Under the pieces are notes generated by a model, which worked only from the letters and a program-made list of their open reading frames with translations, did no database searches and was not told the DNA's origin. Positions 46,198 through 58,806 of a stretch of DNA of 64,000 bases are shown here, one piece after another (the stretch's first letter is position 1; the number at the start of each line of letters is the position of its first letter). A program made the position numbers and the translations under genes. This stretch comes from Leptodactylus fallax (lineage: Eukaryota > Chordata > Amphibia > Anura > Leptodactylidae). The stretch covers positions 1,349,501 to 1,413,500 of the forward strand of contig CAMRHE010000357.1 in the NCBI GenBank assembly GCA_947044405.1, given 5' to 3'.

Positions 46198-46680
46198 ACC
46201 TATAATATTAAAACCATTTGCCTAGTATTGTGTACATCTGCTTGTATCAAACCAACACAATGAGGCCTGGACTCCACAAGAATTCTGAAGGTGTCATGTA
46301 GTATCTGGCACCAAGATGTTAGTAGCAGATCCTTTAGGCCATATAAGTAATAAGTGAGGTGGAGCCTCCATAGATCAGACAACTTGAACTTTTTGTCACA
46401 TCCCTCAAAGCATTGCTTAACAGTGTGGCAAGGGCACAGTTTAGGAAGGTGATAGGTTGTTTATGTCAAAGTACAGCAACTTCTACATGAATGGAAAGAC
46501 CTTAAGCCTTCAACAGAACATTGCCTAGAGCATCAAACTGTGTCCCCCAGTTTTCCTTCTTCTCATAGTACATCCTGGTGCCATCTGTTCCCGTTATGTA
46601 ATACATACTCACCCGGTGTCCACATGATATAAAGGAAAATATGATTCATCAGATCAGACCACCTTACTATAATGCGTATT
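46198..46680 (-). pseudogene. Tc1-like transposase remnant, probably DD36E type
   Basis: Read on the minus strand from 46680, it shows decayed pieces of a Tc1-like catalytic half: SDESYFPLYHV-like (from 'tgatgaatcatattttcctt'), then PGCTM-like with 'agcaatgttctgt', then PCHTVKQCFEGCDKKFKL, and finally GLKDLLLTSWCQI with FRILVES and the end of the gene. The segment with the catalytic Glu is deleted. The match to a widespread element of the DD36E (Incomer) group is from memory and the diagnostic spacing is not countable here. Confidence 0.55.
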
Positions 46681-48251
46681 CAGAAGGCTGTGTCTTTTAA
46701 CTACAGACAAATAAAAACATAAAAGGTGTAGTAGCAGATTTTGTGTGCAGTCAGAGAACATCTGCACATTAACATGTGATCTTCTGTTCCACAAAAAAGT
46801 CCAGAATAGTGCATTCTGCAATATTTTTCACTACAAAAGGTCCATGTGCTGTCAGCAAGCATATGAACAAGAACAACTGCCATCTGAATAAGACCTAAAA
46901 GGAATCTGTTACCAAGTGACATCTTTCATTTAAAAAGAAAGGTATATGGAAAATACATGAAAAGATGCTAAGGGTGCCCTGAGTCCTTGTTCAGGGCACT
47001 CAGGATTTGGGAGTCTCCATTTGGAGCCTTTGGCACATAGTCTTTTCTCAATCGCAGACAAAAAAAAAGTCCTTCAAGCATCACTTTTTTTATCTGACAA
47101 GTCAGGGAGAAAACATCAGATAGGCAAAGACAGTCAATGAGGTCCCATGGGAACCTTTGTTGTCCATCATGGATATCGTTTAATCCGTTCTTATGTACCT
47201 ACAACAGACCAGATGAACGGATGAAATAACGCAAGTGTGAAAGCACCCTAACCATTTACCATGGTGTTGTCCCACATTTATTAAGCTATTTACACAAGGT
47301 TTTGGCATAAACTTTGCCGCTAAACTGTTGAAAGTGACGACAAGCAACATCCTAGCGGTAAAATTTGCAACTATTTTTGTCATTTATAAAATTTAAGAAT
47401 GGTTTTCAAAAAGAGATGGGCTTAATAAATATCACCCTATCATGCCAGAATTGGACTTTCAAAAAGTAGCAAACTATTTATTTGTGCAAAAAAATTTGCA
47501 GCATTTTATATTTTTAGGTTACTTCACATCTGGAAACTGGGTGGAAAAGTACACGACACCAGATTTATTATATGCAATTTTTTTCTTAAAAGATTCTGTT
47601 AAATTTCCTCTAACATTGGCTGCGTTATATACCACCAAAAAGCTGACAGAACGCTGATTCAGTGCACAGTCAGTGGTATATAACATGCACAATGTTAGAG
47701 GACATGACAGGTCCTCTTTAAGATGACCATATACTTAACTTCAATGGCCTTGAAATCGTTGAATTTGGCCAACATTAATCTAATGTGTATGGCCAGCTTT
47801 ACTAAGTTTGATGTAAGCTAGTAATTATGGGCTATTGTTTTCAGTCTTTGGATATTCTATTATGCTCCAAAATGTGAAAACAAGTGTGATTATTCTCGCA
47901 CCAGGGTTTCATCCACAATCACAATTCGTGAGACCACATAGCATATTCAATGGGGAGCTGTTTTTGCTGCATGTGACAACAATCATAGCATAACTTTCAT
48001 TCAGCATTCTGTTCTTTAAAAATAATAGCTGCACTTTTAATGGCTGCTATAGGCAACAATGACGGTTTTTGTTTTTGACAGCTTTTATAAATTTGCACTA
48101 TGATTTTTCCTAAACACATCTGGAGTTGCTGAATCCTTCACCTTCTTCATCCTCCCAATGATCTTCCAGTTGGCAACACAATGACCATTTTACACAGGTG
48201 TCTTAATGGACTGGTTGCTAACTCTACTCACAACCATATCAGATGAGGTTG
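46681..48251. other. Intronic sequence, no gene recognised
   Basis: AT-rich non-coding sequence. 'tcctctaacattggctgcgt' at 47609 and 'cacaatgttagaggacatga' at 47690 are partially inverted, with 'gacaggtcctctttaa' at the right edge, suggesting a MITE. No gene. Confidence 0.4.
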
Positions 48252-48683
48252 CTTAAAGAGGTTGTCCAGGCATTTTTTTTTAATGCCTGGGCAACTGGGG
48301 GAGGTGAAAAAATATTTTAAAAAATCATACTCACCTGTCCCCAATGTTCAGGTGTCCTCCCGGGGCATTCCGGTCCTTCTGCTCCGGTGGCTTCTCATGG
48401 GTCTCTTCCTGAATTCCACTGAAGCCGCTGATTGACAAGAAGAGACCCATGATGTCACAGGTAGTGACATCACAAGCCTTTCGCTGAGGCCGCTGATTGG
48501 CCTCAACAGTCACGTGTGCTGGGACTTCCGCTACATATCAGCACAGAACCGAGAAGACCGGACTGTGCAGGGAGGCACCGGAGCACCGTGGAAAGGTGAG
48601 TATGATTTTTTTGTATAATTTTTTTTTATTTTTTTCACTTCCCCCATTCGATTTAAAGCTTAAAAGGGTTATCCAACCCCTTT
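48252..48683. mobile_element. MITE-like element ('rTTGTCCAGGC' ends)
   Basis: The left end 'ttaaagaggttgtccaggca' pairs with the right end 'aagggttatccaacccctttaa'. The internal phrase 'atcatactcacctgtcccc' (48324) reappears inverted as 'ggtgagtatgatttttttg' (48595). It is followed without gap by a family 1 MITE. No coding. Confidence 0.6.
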
Positions 48684-48912
48684 AAGGCCAAGGCCCCATC
48701 TTGCGGAAAAGCTGATTTCTTTTTGTTGCAGATTTTTGTGTGTTTTTTTCAGCCAAACCTAGTAGTGGCTACAGCAGGAATGGGAAAAATATAGGAACTA
48801 CTTATACTTCTCCCCTTCTGTTCAAACCTCTCCTGGCTTTAATTCAAAAAAATGCAGCAAAATCTGCAACAAAAAAAGCAGCTTTTCCGCAACATGGGGC
48901 CTTAGCCTAAAG
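48684..48912. mobile_element. MITE family 1 copy
   Basis: 'aggccaaggccccatcttgc' and 'ggaaaagctgatttcttttt' pair with 'gcagcttttccgcaacatgg' and 'ggccttagcctaaag'. The interior shows 'gcagatttttgtgtg', 'cagccaaacctagtagtggc', and 'caaacctctcctggctttaa' in inverted order. It lies only about 240 bases from the zinc-finger exon of RIMS1. No coding. Confidence 0.7.
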
Positions 48913-49154
48913 GGGGTTCCATGAACATAACAATAATGGTCTTCTATCTTCAACAATGTTCCTTCCTCTATGATCAACAATAAGAAGGCGCCACAGCACT
49001 TCTTTACTGCAGTAGCTGACACAGTATCATATTTTGCTCATATGGTTGTGTCGGGTGCTGAATGTATTCACATTGATGACAGTTTTGCTTGTCCATTTTC
49101 TGTGTGTAAATGTATGTAATGACATATGGTAAGTCTCAAGAAAAGTAAACTTAC
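48913..49154. other. Intronic sequence beside the RIMS1 zinc-finger exon
   Basis: No feature other than the donor GTAAGT at 49149-49154 (minus). Confidence 0.5.
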
Positions 49155-49368
49155 ATTGTTTGACCTAAGTGAAACACGACCACCACAACGAGCACAAAAT
49201 TTTGTTCGACAGTAAGAGCATAAATGTCCACAGCCATCTGCAAACTTTGTTTTGTGACAAATGCCGCATGTTGGTGCATCATCCTTGTGTTCTCCAGGGT
49301 ATCGACGGGTGTCCTCTCCTATTTTTCTGATTTGTTCTTTATAGCTTTCAAACTGTTGATGCAGTCTT
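49155..49368 (-). CDS. RIMS1: RIMS1 exon: N-terminal zinc finger
   Basis: A 214-base exon: one base completing a codon, then 71 codons, ending in phase 0. Acceptor 'ctcttttacag' (AG at 49369-49370), donor GTAAGT at 49149-49154. It encodes RLHQQFESYKEQIRKIGED, GEHKDDAPTCGICHKTKFAD, GCGHLCSYCRTKFCARCGG and RVSLRSNN. The cysteine pairs CGIC, CSYC and CARC are six of the eight zinc ligands. The last pair (CNLC) is in exon 3729-4072. In RIM proteins this finger binds Munc13 and its flanking helices bind Rab3. The N-terminal helix exon is not in the window or not recognisable. The protein acts at the presynaptic active zone. Confidence 0.97.
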
Positions 49369-49689
49369 CTGTAAAAGAGAAGAACATGTCCTAAGTCAGA
49401 CAGTGGAATAAGAATCATACAGTAAAAAAAGGAAAAAAAAACAGCAATACCACACACAGCATGCGCAGTTTACAGCACTGTCTCTGTAGCAAAAATTTCT
49501 GCGTTTGAAAATCTGCTCTATACGTGTCAATGGCGTTGTTTTTCCAGCAGGTCCATGAATTCCTGAAAGCACCACATAGAGCAGTCACAGAAACTACTAC
49601 AGCGAATCTGTCATGTATGACTATAACCTTATTCTGATTCTTAACTGTCCCACATAAACGGCACACCTTGGAGCTTCTGTATATATTGT
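49369..49689. other. RIMS1: Upstream RIMS1 intron
   Basis: Polypyrimidine tract and acceptor (49369-49385) of the zinc-finger exon on the minus strand, then non-coding sequence. Confidence 0.5.
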
Positions 49690-49785
49690 TTTTTGTGTTT
49701 GGATTATCTATGCTGCTGTTACGAACTGAATTTCCCCATGGTGGGACTATTAAAGGATTATCTTATCTTATATCTTATGACTGCA
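49690..49785 (+). mobile_element. LINE 3' tail
   Basis: 'gctgctgttacgaactgaat' followed by 'ttccccatggtgggactatt' and 'aaaggattatcttatct', the plus-strand version of the tail at 1-100 (minus). Ends in a short (TATCT)n. A short 3' fragment of a LINE. Confidence 0.6.
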
Positions 49786-50819
49786 ATTTTAACATATAAC
49801 ATAACTATGTAACAAATGTTTCTGCAACATGTGTCCCTTTCTTGCTGCTACATATTGGCAATTTGACCTGACCTAGATCCTTAGCAGTTTCATCCACCCT
49901 CAATGAAGATAACCCATGACTGGCCACCAACTGCACCTTCCACGGCATAAGCTTGATGACATCCACCTACTAAAACTGCGACATCTTTTCAGACTGGCAC
50001 CAGTCACCAGCTGTCCACTGAGACTCAGCTGGCCAATCATACCAACTAATCCTGGCTTTGGACCTAACTATTCATGCCATAAACCTCTAAACTGAGAAAA
50101 ATCCAGGAAGGTGTAGCAATAAAATCCACTACACTTATACAAATATATAAATATAGTACTGTATGAACAAAAGAGAAATTTCAACATCCACCCTTTGCCA
50201 TTTACAATTGCACTGAGCAGTAGCAGCCAATAACTAACTGTGGCTGCTACTGCTCAGTGCATATCGACATACAAGCTTATTATATGCTGCTGTCCACCAT
50301 ATTGCATATTAGTACTGGCATATTATATAACTGCGGCTGCTAACATAATACATATTGGCATGTTTTTTGAAATCTATACCCTCCTGATGAACCCGTAGGG
50401 GGAAACGCGTTGAGGGGCTTTACTGAGGGGGACTAGCGGGGTTACCCCTTTTTTTAGGGTTTGTTACCCTGTCTAGCTCACATTATCTGAATGGGCAAGT
50501 GTCCTTCTCAGTGTGTGTGTTCAGGTGGTAATTTGCTTTTCACCTGTTTAAGTATATAACAGCTCTCCCATTGTCTGAGGGCTAAGCCGATCTGATTATG
50601 TGGTCTGAGGTTTTCCTGGGTTTTCTTCTCTGACTCCCTTATATTGGGGTGTTTTGCATCATTACCTTTTATATACGAGGATTTCTGGAAGACCTGGCTG
50701 TAATTAGACCACCCCATATATATATATACACATACTATTATCCATTTTAATGTGTTTTCTGGTCTGACCTGGGCCTTTCTGTTGCCGCCCCTGCTTCCTC
50801 TTGTGTCACCCCCCTCTAC
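49786..50819. other. Intronic sequence, no gene recognised
   Basis: A phrase 'cctgatgaacccgtaggggg' with 'aaacgcgttgaggggc' at 50391-50421 is one I have met as a dispersed vertebrate repeat. It has no coding. The rest is unassigned. Confidence 0.4.
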
Positions 50820-50990
50820 CTCATAGATTGTAAGCTCTTGCGAGCAGGGCCCTCAGTCCCAGTGTGTGAATTGACTATTTCTTTATAATGTATCTTTTTT
50901 GTCAGTACTTGAACCCTACAAGTTGTACAGTACTGCGGAATATGTTGGCGCTATATAAATAAAATGTATTATTATTATTATTTAGTTTAT
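50820..50990 (+). mobile_element. L2/SINE-type 3' tail
   Basis: 'attgtaagctcttgcgagca' then 'gggccctcagtcccagtgtg', and 'gtactgcggaatatgttggc' then 'gctatataaataaaatgt' before an (ATT)n run. This is the same tail as in 11311-11570 and 53600-53657. Confidence 0.6.
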
Positions 50991-53599
50991 ATCAATAAAA
51001 GTTATATTTTAGTTTTTTCATTTTCGTGCTATTGGGTTTACTTTCTAAATATGAGCACTTGATTTATGCCCTATTTTTTTGAAAAGTTATTATGAATGTA
51101 GCAATACTATATGTGTACCATTTTTAACACTTTAAAAAATTTTTACATAATATTTTTATATGATGAAGGCTTCTCTGGCAATAGATCAGAACCTCCCAAA
51201 GGCGGCACAGGTGGGCTGGTCAGGGATGTGTGCTTTAGAAAACCCTGTAGATGCCATGGTCATGACTGACCATAGCATCTAAGCGGTTAACACCTGTAAT
51301 TAGAGGTCAGCTCCTGAGCAGGTGCCATGGCCAGGATGTAATAGTAGGTCATGGTGCAAGATAAGGTTAAAGCCTATGGGAGTAAAAAAGTAGCACACAA
51401 ATGACATCTGTATTTCATGTGCACCCTTCATGAATTCGTTGTCAAGCAACGCTTGGGGGGAAAGCAGGAAGTGCTGCATTCTGTTTTCTTCTGGGAAAAA
51501 AAATATGACAAATTGGACACATTAATCTGAATAAGGCCTTAGTCTAAATATGGAAAAGGTACAAATGTTTCCATTATTCTTTCCTCTGTCTAGGTTCCAG
51601 TCCTAGTTTTGCCTTACAAAAATTGATTACAAAAATTGACTGTGTGAAGGTGGCCATAATCATTATTTTATCAATGTATACCATACAGCATATTTTCTGT
51701 TTTGTACAGTGCTGTGGACTGTACTGGTGATTTATAAATAGTTAACTAATACTGTATGTTGGAATTATCTGTAAGGGTCTATAGAAAAACATGCTCTGTT
51801 GTATATTACAATGTAGAAAAAACAGTTTCCACCTATCTTCATATGGATACATAACCGTCAATGGATCTGCTAACAATGTGAATGAGGTAAACCCAGCTGT
51901 GCCACTATGTTCTATGTACTGTGTGTATAACTGTGTGTGGATCCACTGACAATCTAAGCCTAGATTCCAACTATGCTTTTCTGTATTGCAAAACAGAGGA
52001 ATGATATCTCAGTTGTAAATTTATTTTAAAGTTTAAAGAAACTGAGGAGTTATACATCTCATAGAAAATATGCTACAGAATTGATATTGCATTGGGAATA
52101 CAAGTATTTAGTAAAACAGACAAGTTGGGTTTGCTGATAGGTCTTCTTTAATAAGATATTATTAGTGTAGACTAGAGGAATACCATGAGCTACACAAACA
52201 ACCCAAAGTATGAAACTTTCATACAGCAAATTTATCAGTCATAGTCATAACCAATCCATGTGCTGCAGTATGTAGTCTGGTATCTCAGGGTGACACTGTA
52301 TTACAGTATTCTACCCTGGAAGCTATGCTATTAGTGAAGAATACCTCTGTATTACTTCATGTGAATGAAGAACTGTTTTTCTCTCATAGGGCGGTTAAAG
52401 GCATAAAGAAGTAAAGCAGACTTCCATGGGAGCCAAATTATGGCTCCATACAACTCAGACCTTTTACAAAGATGAAATGTAGCCATGTGCATTTAACATT
52501 GGCTTTAGGGACCATTCACACAGTTGTGTTCGGTCTGTGTGACTGCTGCATTTCCCGGCCCCATTGTTTGCGTATTTTGATGCTGCGAGTACCTGAATTA
52601 CTGCAGGTATGTTGCACTAGATAAATCACTATAAAGCTGTGAGATCACTTCAGACAGGCTGTGGCAAGTTTGAGAAATGCATTTGTCGCATTCAGTGTGT
52701 TTTGTGGACCGAATGTGAATATCTGAATAGGCCCTGAAACAACAGCTGCTTATAACAATATTATCATGTATAACTTTTCAGGGACATCAATGTAACATAC
52801 TCAACTAACTATATACATTAACTCTAAAGCTAACAGAGTTCACAAAGAAAGAAATAACAAAAAATCCAGTCTAGTTACATATTTTTATGAACACATGCAC
52901 AAACATCACCTATTTGGTATGCAGGGTGGCATAGAAAAAAAAGACAAAATGCCTTCTGTAGTGCGATTATTCCCTAGCGGATCGCCAGTGAGTTATTGAC
53001 ATAAATAGAAGCAGCCCTGTGAAAGAAGAGCTCTGAACATTCCTCATAACAATGCCAGCTCATACAAGGCGGGTAATGACTCTATAAATACACAGCAATT
53101 ATTTTATTTTTAACCACTCCATCCCATCCTATTCTTCTTCTTAGCTTCTACTAAATGACATATTTGATGTGTTCCATATTCTAAAAGCGTACGCAGAAAC
53201 TGCCATAGACAACAGAAACTCACACTTCCTGTAATGTAAAAAATTCATGGACATGAAACTTAAAGCACAAAAGGAAAAATGGATCAATAAAGATTAATGT
53301 TAAGTAGCAGAGGCATAAATAATTAAGGTGCTGCACATTATGTCTAGAGGTCTTGTAGTATTATGTTTTAGGATCTGCTGATAAGAGCAATTTTTACATT
53401 GTGTTGTGTTTCCATTTGCTGCTGATAACCGACTTACTAAAGACAGTAAATACAATTGTCCTATTTCTCATTCACTACACAAATATAGTCACTTATCTCT
53501 TGTGTTCTGTTACTTAACCCTCTGCTGATCAGACCTTTTGAGAAAACTAAGGACACATTCATTGCCTTTTTTCTTTTTTAAGGTATTTTTTTTAAACAA
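50991..53599. other. Intronic sequence, no gene recognised
   Basis: Long AT-rich stretch without any conserved frame, RNA gene or obvious transposon end. Unrecognised short RIMS1 exons cannot be excluded by eye. Confidence 0.4.
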
Positions 53600-53657
53600 A
53601 ATGTAAAGTGCGGCGGAATATGTTGGCATATATAAATAAAATGTATTATTATTACCT
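53600..53657 (+). mobile_element. L2/SINE tail fragment
   Basis: 'agtgcggcggaatatgttgg' followed by 'catatataaataaaatgtat' and (ATT)n. Short tail only. Confidence 0.55.
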
Positions 53658-53703
53658 TTGAAATGAGGCTAATAATGTAAATGTAAACTATTTACATGAC
53701 ATA

Positions 53704-54940
<1,237 letters not shown>

Positions 54941-54942
54941 TA

Positions 54943-56389
54943 TATGGATTAAGTTTGAAATATAAAACACAAAATATTTAATTCAGTTGCAGATATAAGG
55001 GAAGCAGATGTAAGAAACGCACCTGGACCCTTGTGATGAACGGGCAACCCCCACAAAAAAAAAAAAAAAAAAAAAAAACACACCAGTATTATACATGACA
55101 AATAGTTGGGTGTCCTTTACAGAATTTGCTTTGAGGGCCTGAAGAGAGGTGAAACAGAAAGTTATAAAAACTGCAAATAACTGATACTTAACATAAAAGC
55201 TAAACTTATTTCATATAATTAAATTGCAAACTAAAGCAGATCTGTTAGCTAAATATATTGCCTTATATAACAGGTTTCTACTAATAGTACCCAAAAAGGC
55301 ACAAAAAATGTACTAGCAGTGCTGAAAGAATACTCCAGTCTAACAGTATACTGCAACTCTTCTGTTCCTTGAAATGGTGACCGACAGGCTACTGTGTATG
55401 CACACTGACAACAACCTGTCAATTTCAGGTCTGAGGAAATACAGATGGACTCAAAATACAAGAACATGTATTTTCTCAGCACTGCTACTTGCACATTAGA
55501 CACAGTTCTATAATTTACCCTTATATAGGAAAGTACATTAAGCTGACAAATATACTTTAAAGTTATAAAATGAAAACCAGACATGGAAAAAATAGATAAG
55601 TGTATGGTCTACATGACTCCTGCCATCTGTCTAGTGTATGTATTATATGTAATGTAGAACACAGGTGGTTAAAGTATTCACTTGAGAAAGACAGACATTA
55701 CACAACCTCCACCTATAGATCTCGATAATCTTGCCAGGCATGGGGGATGTAATGCCTTTATGTCCAACTACCCTTGCAGATAAACCAGTGTACAATTTCT
55801 GTGGCTTGCATTTAAAACAAAGGTTGACACTGACAGCTTATTAAATTAAATTAAATACTTTAAAATGAAATAAGTCTGAAATAAGTCTAAAAATTTGCCT
55901 TAACTTGGAGCACTTAAGCGCACAATGGTGCATCTCATCTTCTGCACCCCACTCTGTACTTTTTGAAGACAGTGGTCAGAGAGGGTTAAGAATCTAGGTG
56001 GGCTGGGACAAGGACGCTTTGGTCTACTAGATTTACTATGCCTCATGCCAGAAAAAAGAAATGAGTTATACAAGATTTCAGTTCATGAGCAAGAATTATT
56101 AAGTCACCAGAACATCTTGGTAATTCTGGCATGTCTAGAACCTGTAGGGAAATGGATTAAGACTAGCATAGGAATTATCAGTCTTAATAAATTCCCCCCA
56201 AAGCCTGGAGCTGTGCCTAGTTTCGGAGTGCCACAGCCCCTACAATCAGTAGATCAATGGGGGGTGCAAAGGTTCAGCCCCCAATAATCTGATACTGGTA
56301 ATCTATCCTAAGGTCTCAATTTTTGCTATGCACCAGGTTAGGATGGAATAGGATAGATATACAGATTGATGAATGGCTAGAGAGCAAAA

Positions 56390-56439
<50 letters not shown>

Positions 56440-58399
56440 TTTTTTTATTGTCCTAACAATATTCAGATCCCCTGCTTCACATGATTTTAAACTCTACATA
56501 CTTATATTGAAAAATGTTATATTTTCAACCACATTCGTCAAAAGACACTTTTTAAAGTTTTAGATTCACAGATGGTATTGTATCTTATCAAAACTGAAAT
56601 AAAAAAAGCCCCAGTATGATAACTGTACACAATGTGTAATTCTCCATGCCCCTATTAACACATTATATTAAATCTCAGCGCTGCTTCTTCCATGTTCATT
56701 ATTCACACAGAACACTAAATACTCATGGCCATTAGCATAAAATAGATTTATACCACTATAAATGCTGTATATATATTCCGTAAGGTACAGTTTCCTGATT
56801 TTTTACACTGAATTTATAGATAGTACTTACGGTATGATGCTTCCTACACCAGGAAATCATTCATTTATTTTTACAGCTTTCATGCCTCAGTGCACAATTT
56901 TCATTATCATACTCTGTTCCTAACCTCACCAGTCCTGCCAGGGAGGATATACAGTAATCCCAAGGTGGCCATATCTAGACATCATCATTTACATCTCTTT
57001 GCCAATGTATAAATCATTGAGATTGAGAAAAATTTGATTGAACAAGAACTGGTTCATTGCTCTGTTCTTTGGAGCCATTTAAAACTCCATTTCTTCATTC
57101 ATGAGTTATATGTAACCTGGGCACATTTATAATACATGGAAAAGCAATTATCCTGGCACATTGATACCATTTGGAGGGACAGTGGTACATTAGGCCTAAC
57201 ATCCTGCAATGTAAAGAACTTAAAGAGGTTTCCACAAGTAGTAACATTTTTTCAATAAACATTATACTTTGCCGAAAATCAGACCACTATCAGAAACATC
57301 ATTCCATCTGAACACTCACTGATGGACAACTATAAGTATATTCGTCTATTCTGATATTACATTACAGTTGTTTTCTAGAGGTGAACCACCAAACAACCTG
57401 ATGTTAGGTGAAATAATGGTTCATTGCAAGATACTGGTAGCCCTAATGGTAAATGGTGGAGGCTGCACAGATGCAGACTACTGATCAAACATCCACTCAG
57501 ACAACTATAATCAATGAGGGGGTGGATGCCGAATATTCCAAATGCACACAGATAAGGCTTATATAAGGTGTCAATCACATGATAATGTGAGGTACCCTTT
57601 GCTGGCTTACAGACTATTAGTGATGCCCATAATGTTAGATCAGACGGCCTGTCCAGCACCTATATACATATACCTCACAAGTACCAGAACCCCGTTTTCC
57701 CACATAACATAATAAGGCCTGGTTGCATCCTGCAATAAGTATATTGATTTTAATGGTAACGTAGGGACTCACGAGACACAAATAACCTTGTGAGCTTGCA
57801 TATTTTGGCCAAAATATCTACTAATACCCCATGCTTATTAACTCAATTTTGCAGGAAGTAGCCAGTCCATTAAGTTAATTGAGGGAAAATGGGGTGCTGT
57901 AAGCCAGTGCAGTGAAATCTCGATTTATCATGTGAATGGCACCTTATATAAGCTTTATCTGTGTGCTTTTGGAATACTAGGTATCCAAACTGAAACTGGA
58001 CAACCCCTTTAACTTAAGAAATAATTTCAACTCTTTGGATATAAAAGTTGATACAGAAAACAAGTAAGGAGTGTCAGAGTATTGGCAAAATCCTACCTGG
58101 GATTTGACAAATTGATCCTCTATAATAATTAGAGTCATTGCCGTCTCTAAGGTTTATTATCAGTCTCCATTGAAGTCTTAATAGGAATCCATTTATTATA
58201 TTCACATTAGTGACTTCTTGGTAGAAATTGATTTTAGAGTCTAATAAAATAATAGAATAATTTATTGAAGCCCTGACAAGGTTTTCTCTCATGTATGGGT
58301 TTCTCTCATGCACTTTCCTACTTTCTCGTGTCTTTTTCTCCCTATCTTTCATGAATTAAAATATGTATCAAAATTTAGACAAAATATTAGGTTGCATCA
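54943..58399. other. Intronic sequence, no gene recognised
   Basis: Contains an A run (55056-55078) and a (GATA)n microsatellite (56392-56439). A repeat phrase 'ctgatactggtaatctatcc' with 'taaggtctcaa' lies at about 56289-56318. No conserved frame. An N-terminal RIMS1 exon could be here but I could not identify one. Confidence 0.45.
56392..56439. repeat. (GATA)n microsatellite
   Basis: About twelve tandem units of tetranucleotide GATA, then a T run. Confidence 0.95.
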
Positions 58400-58582
58400 T
58401 TGTTTTTGTAAACCGCAGCATGTCAATTATACCTATGGAAACGCTGGCGGGTTCCCTATAGGTTTAATAGAGACAGAAAGTCCACAGAGGAAATATCTGC
58501 TGACTTTCTGTGTAAAAATCTGCAGAAAAAAACGCAATGCGTTTCTACAGCATTTTTCATCTGCAGCTCTCTACGTGGGGAC
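58400..58582. mobile_element. MITE family 2 copy
   Basis: 'gcatgtcaattatacctatg', 'gaaacgctggcgggttccct', 'agacagaaagtccacagagg' and 'aaaaaacgcaatgcg'. Closed by 'ctctacgtggggacttaacc'. It abuts the family 1 copy at 58583. No coding. Confidence 0.65.
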
Positions 58583-58806
58583 TTAACCTAAGACCCCACA
58601 TTGCGGAAAAGCAGCTTTTTTGTTACAGATTTTGCTGCAGATTTTTGAGCCAAGGCAAGGGGTGGATTGAGCAAAAGGGAGAAGTATAAGTGTTTTCTGT
58701 ATATTTCCAATTCCTGTTAAAGCCACTCTTGGCTTTGACTCAAAAAATGCTGCAAAATCTGCAACAAAAAAAGCTGCTTTTCCGCAACGTGAGGCCTTAG
58801 TCTAAA
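58583..58806. mobile_element. MITE family 1 copy
   Basis: 'taagaccccacattgcggaa' pairs with 'ttccgcaacgtgaggcctta'. The inner 'agccaaggcaaggggtgga' and 'gccactcttggctttgactc' are inverted in part. No coding. Confidence 0.7.
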
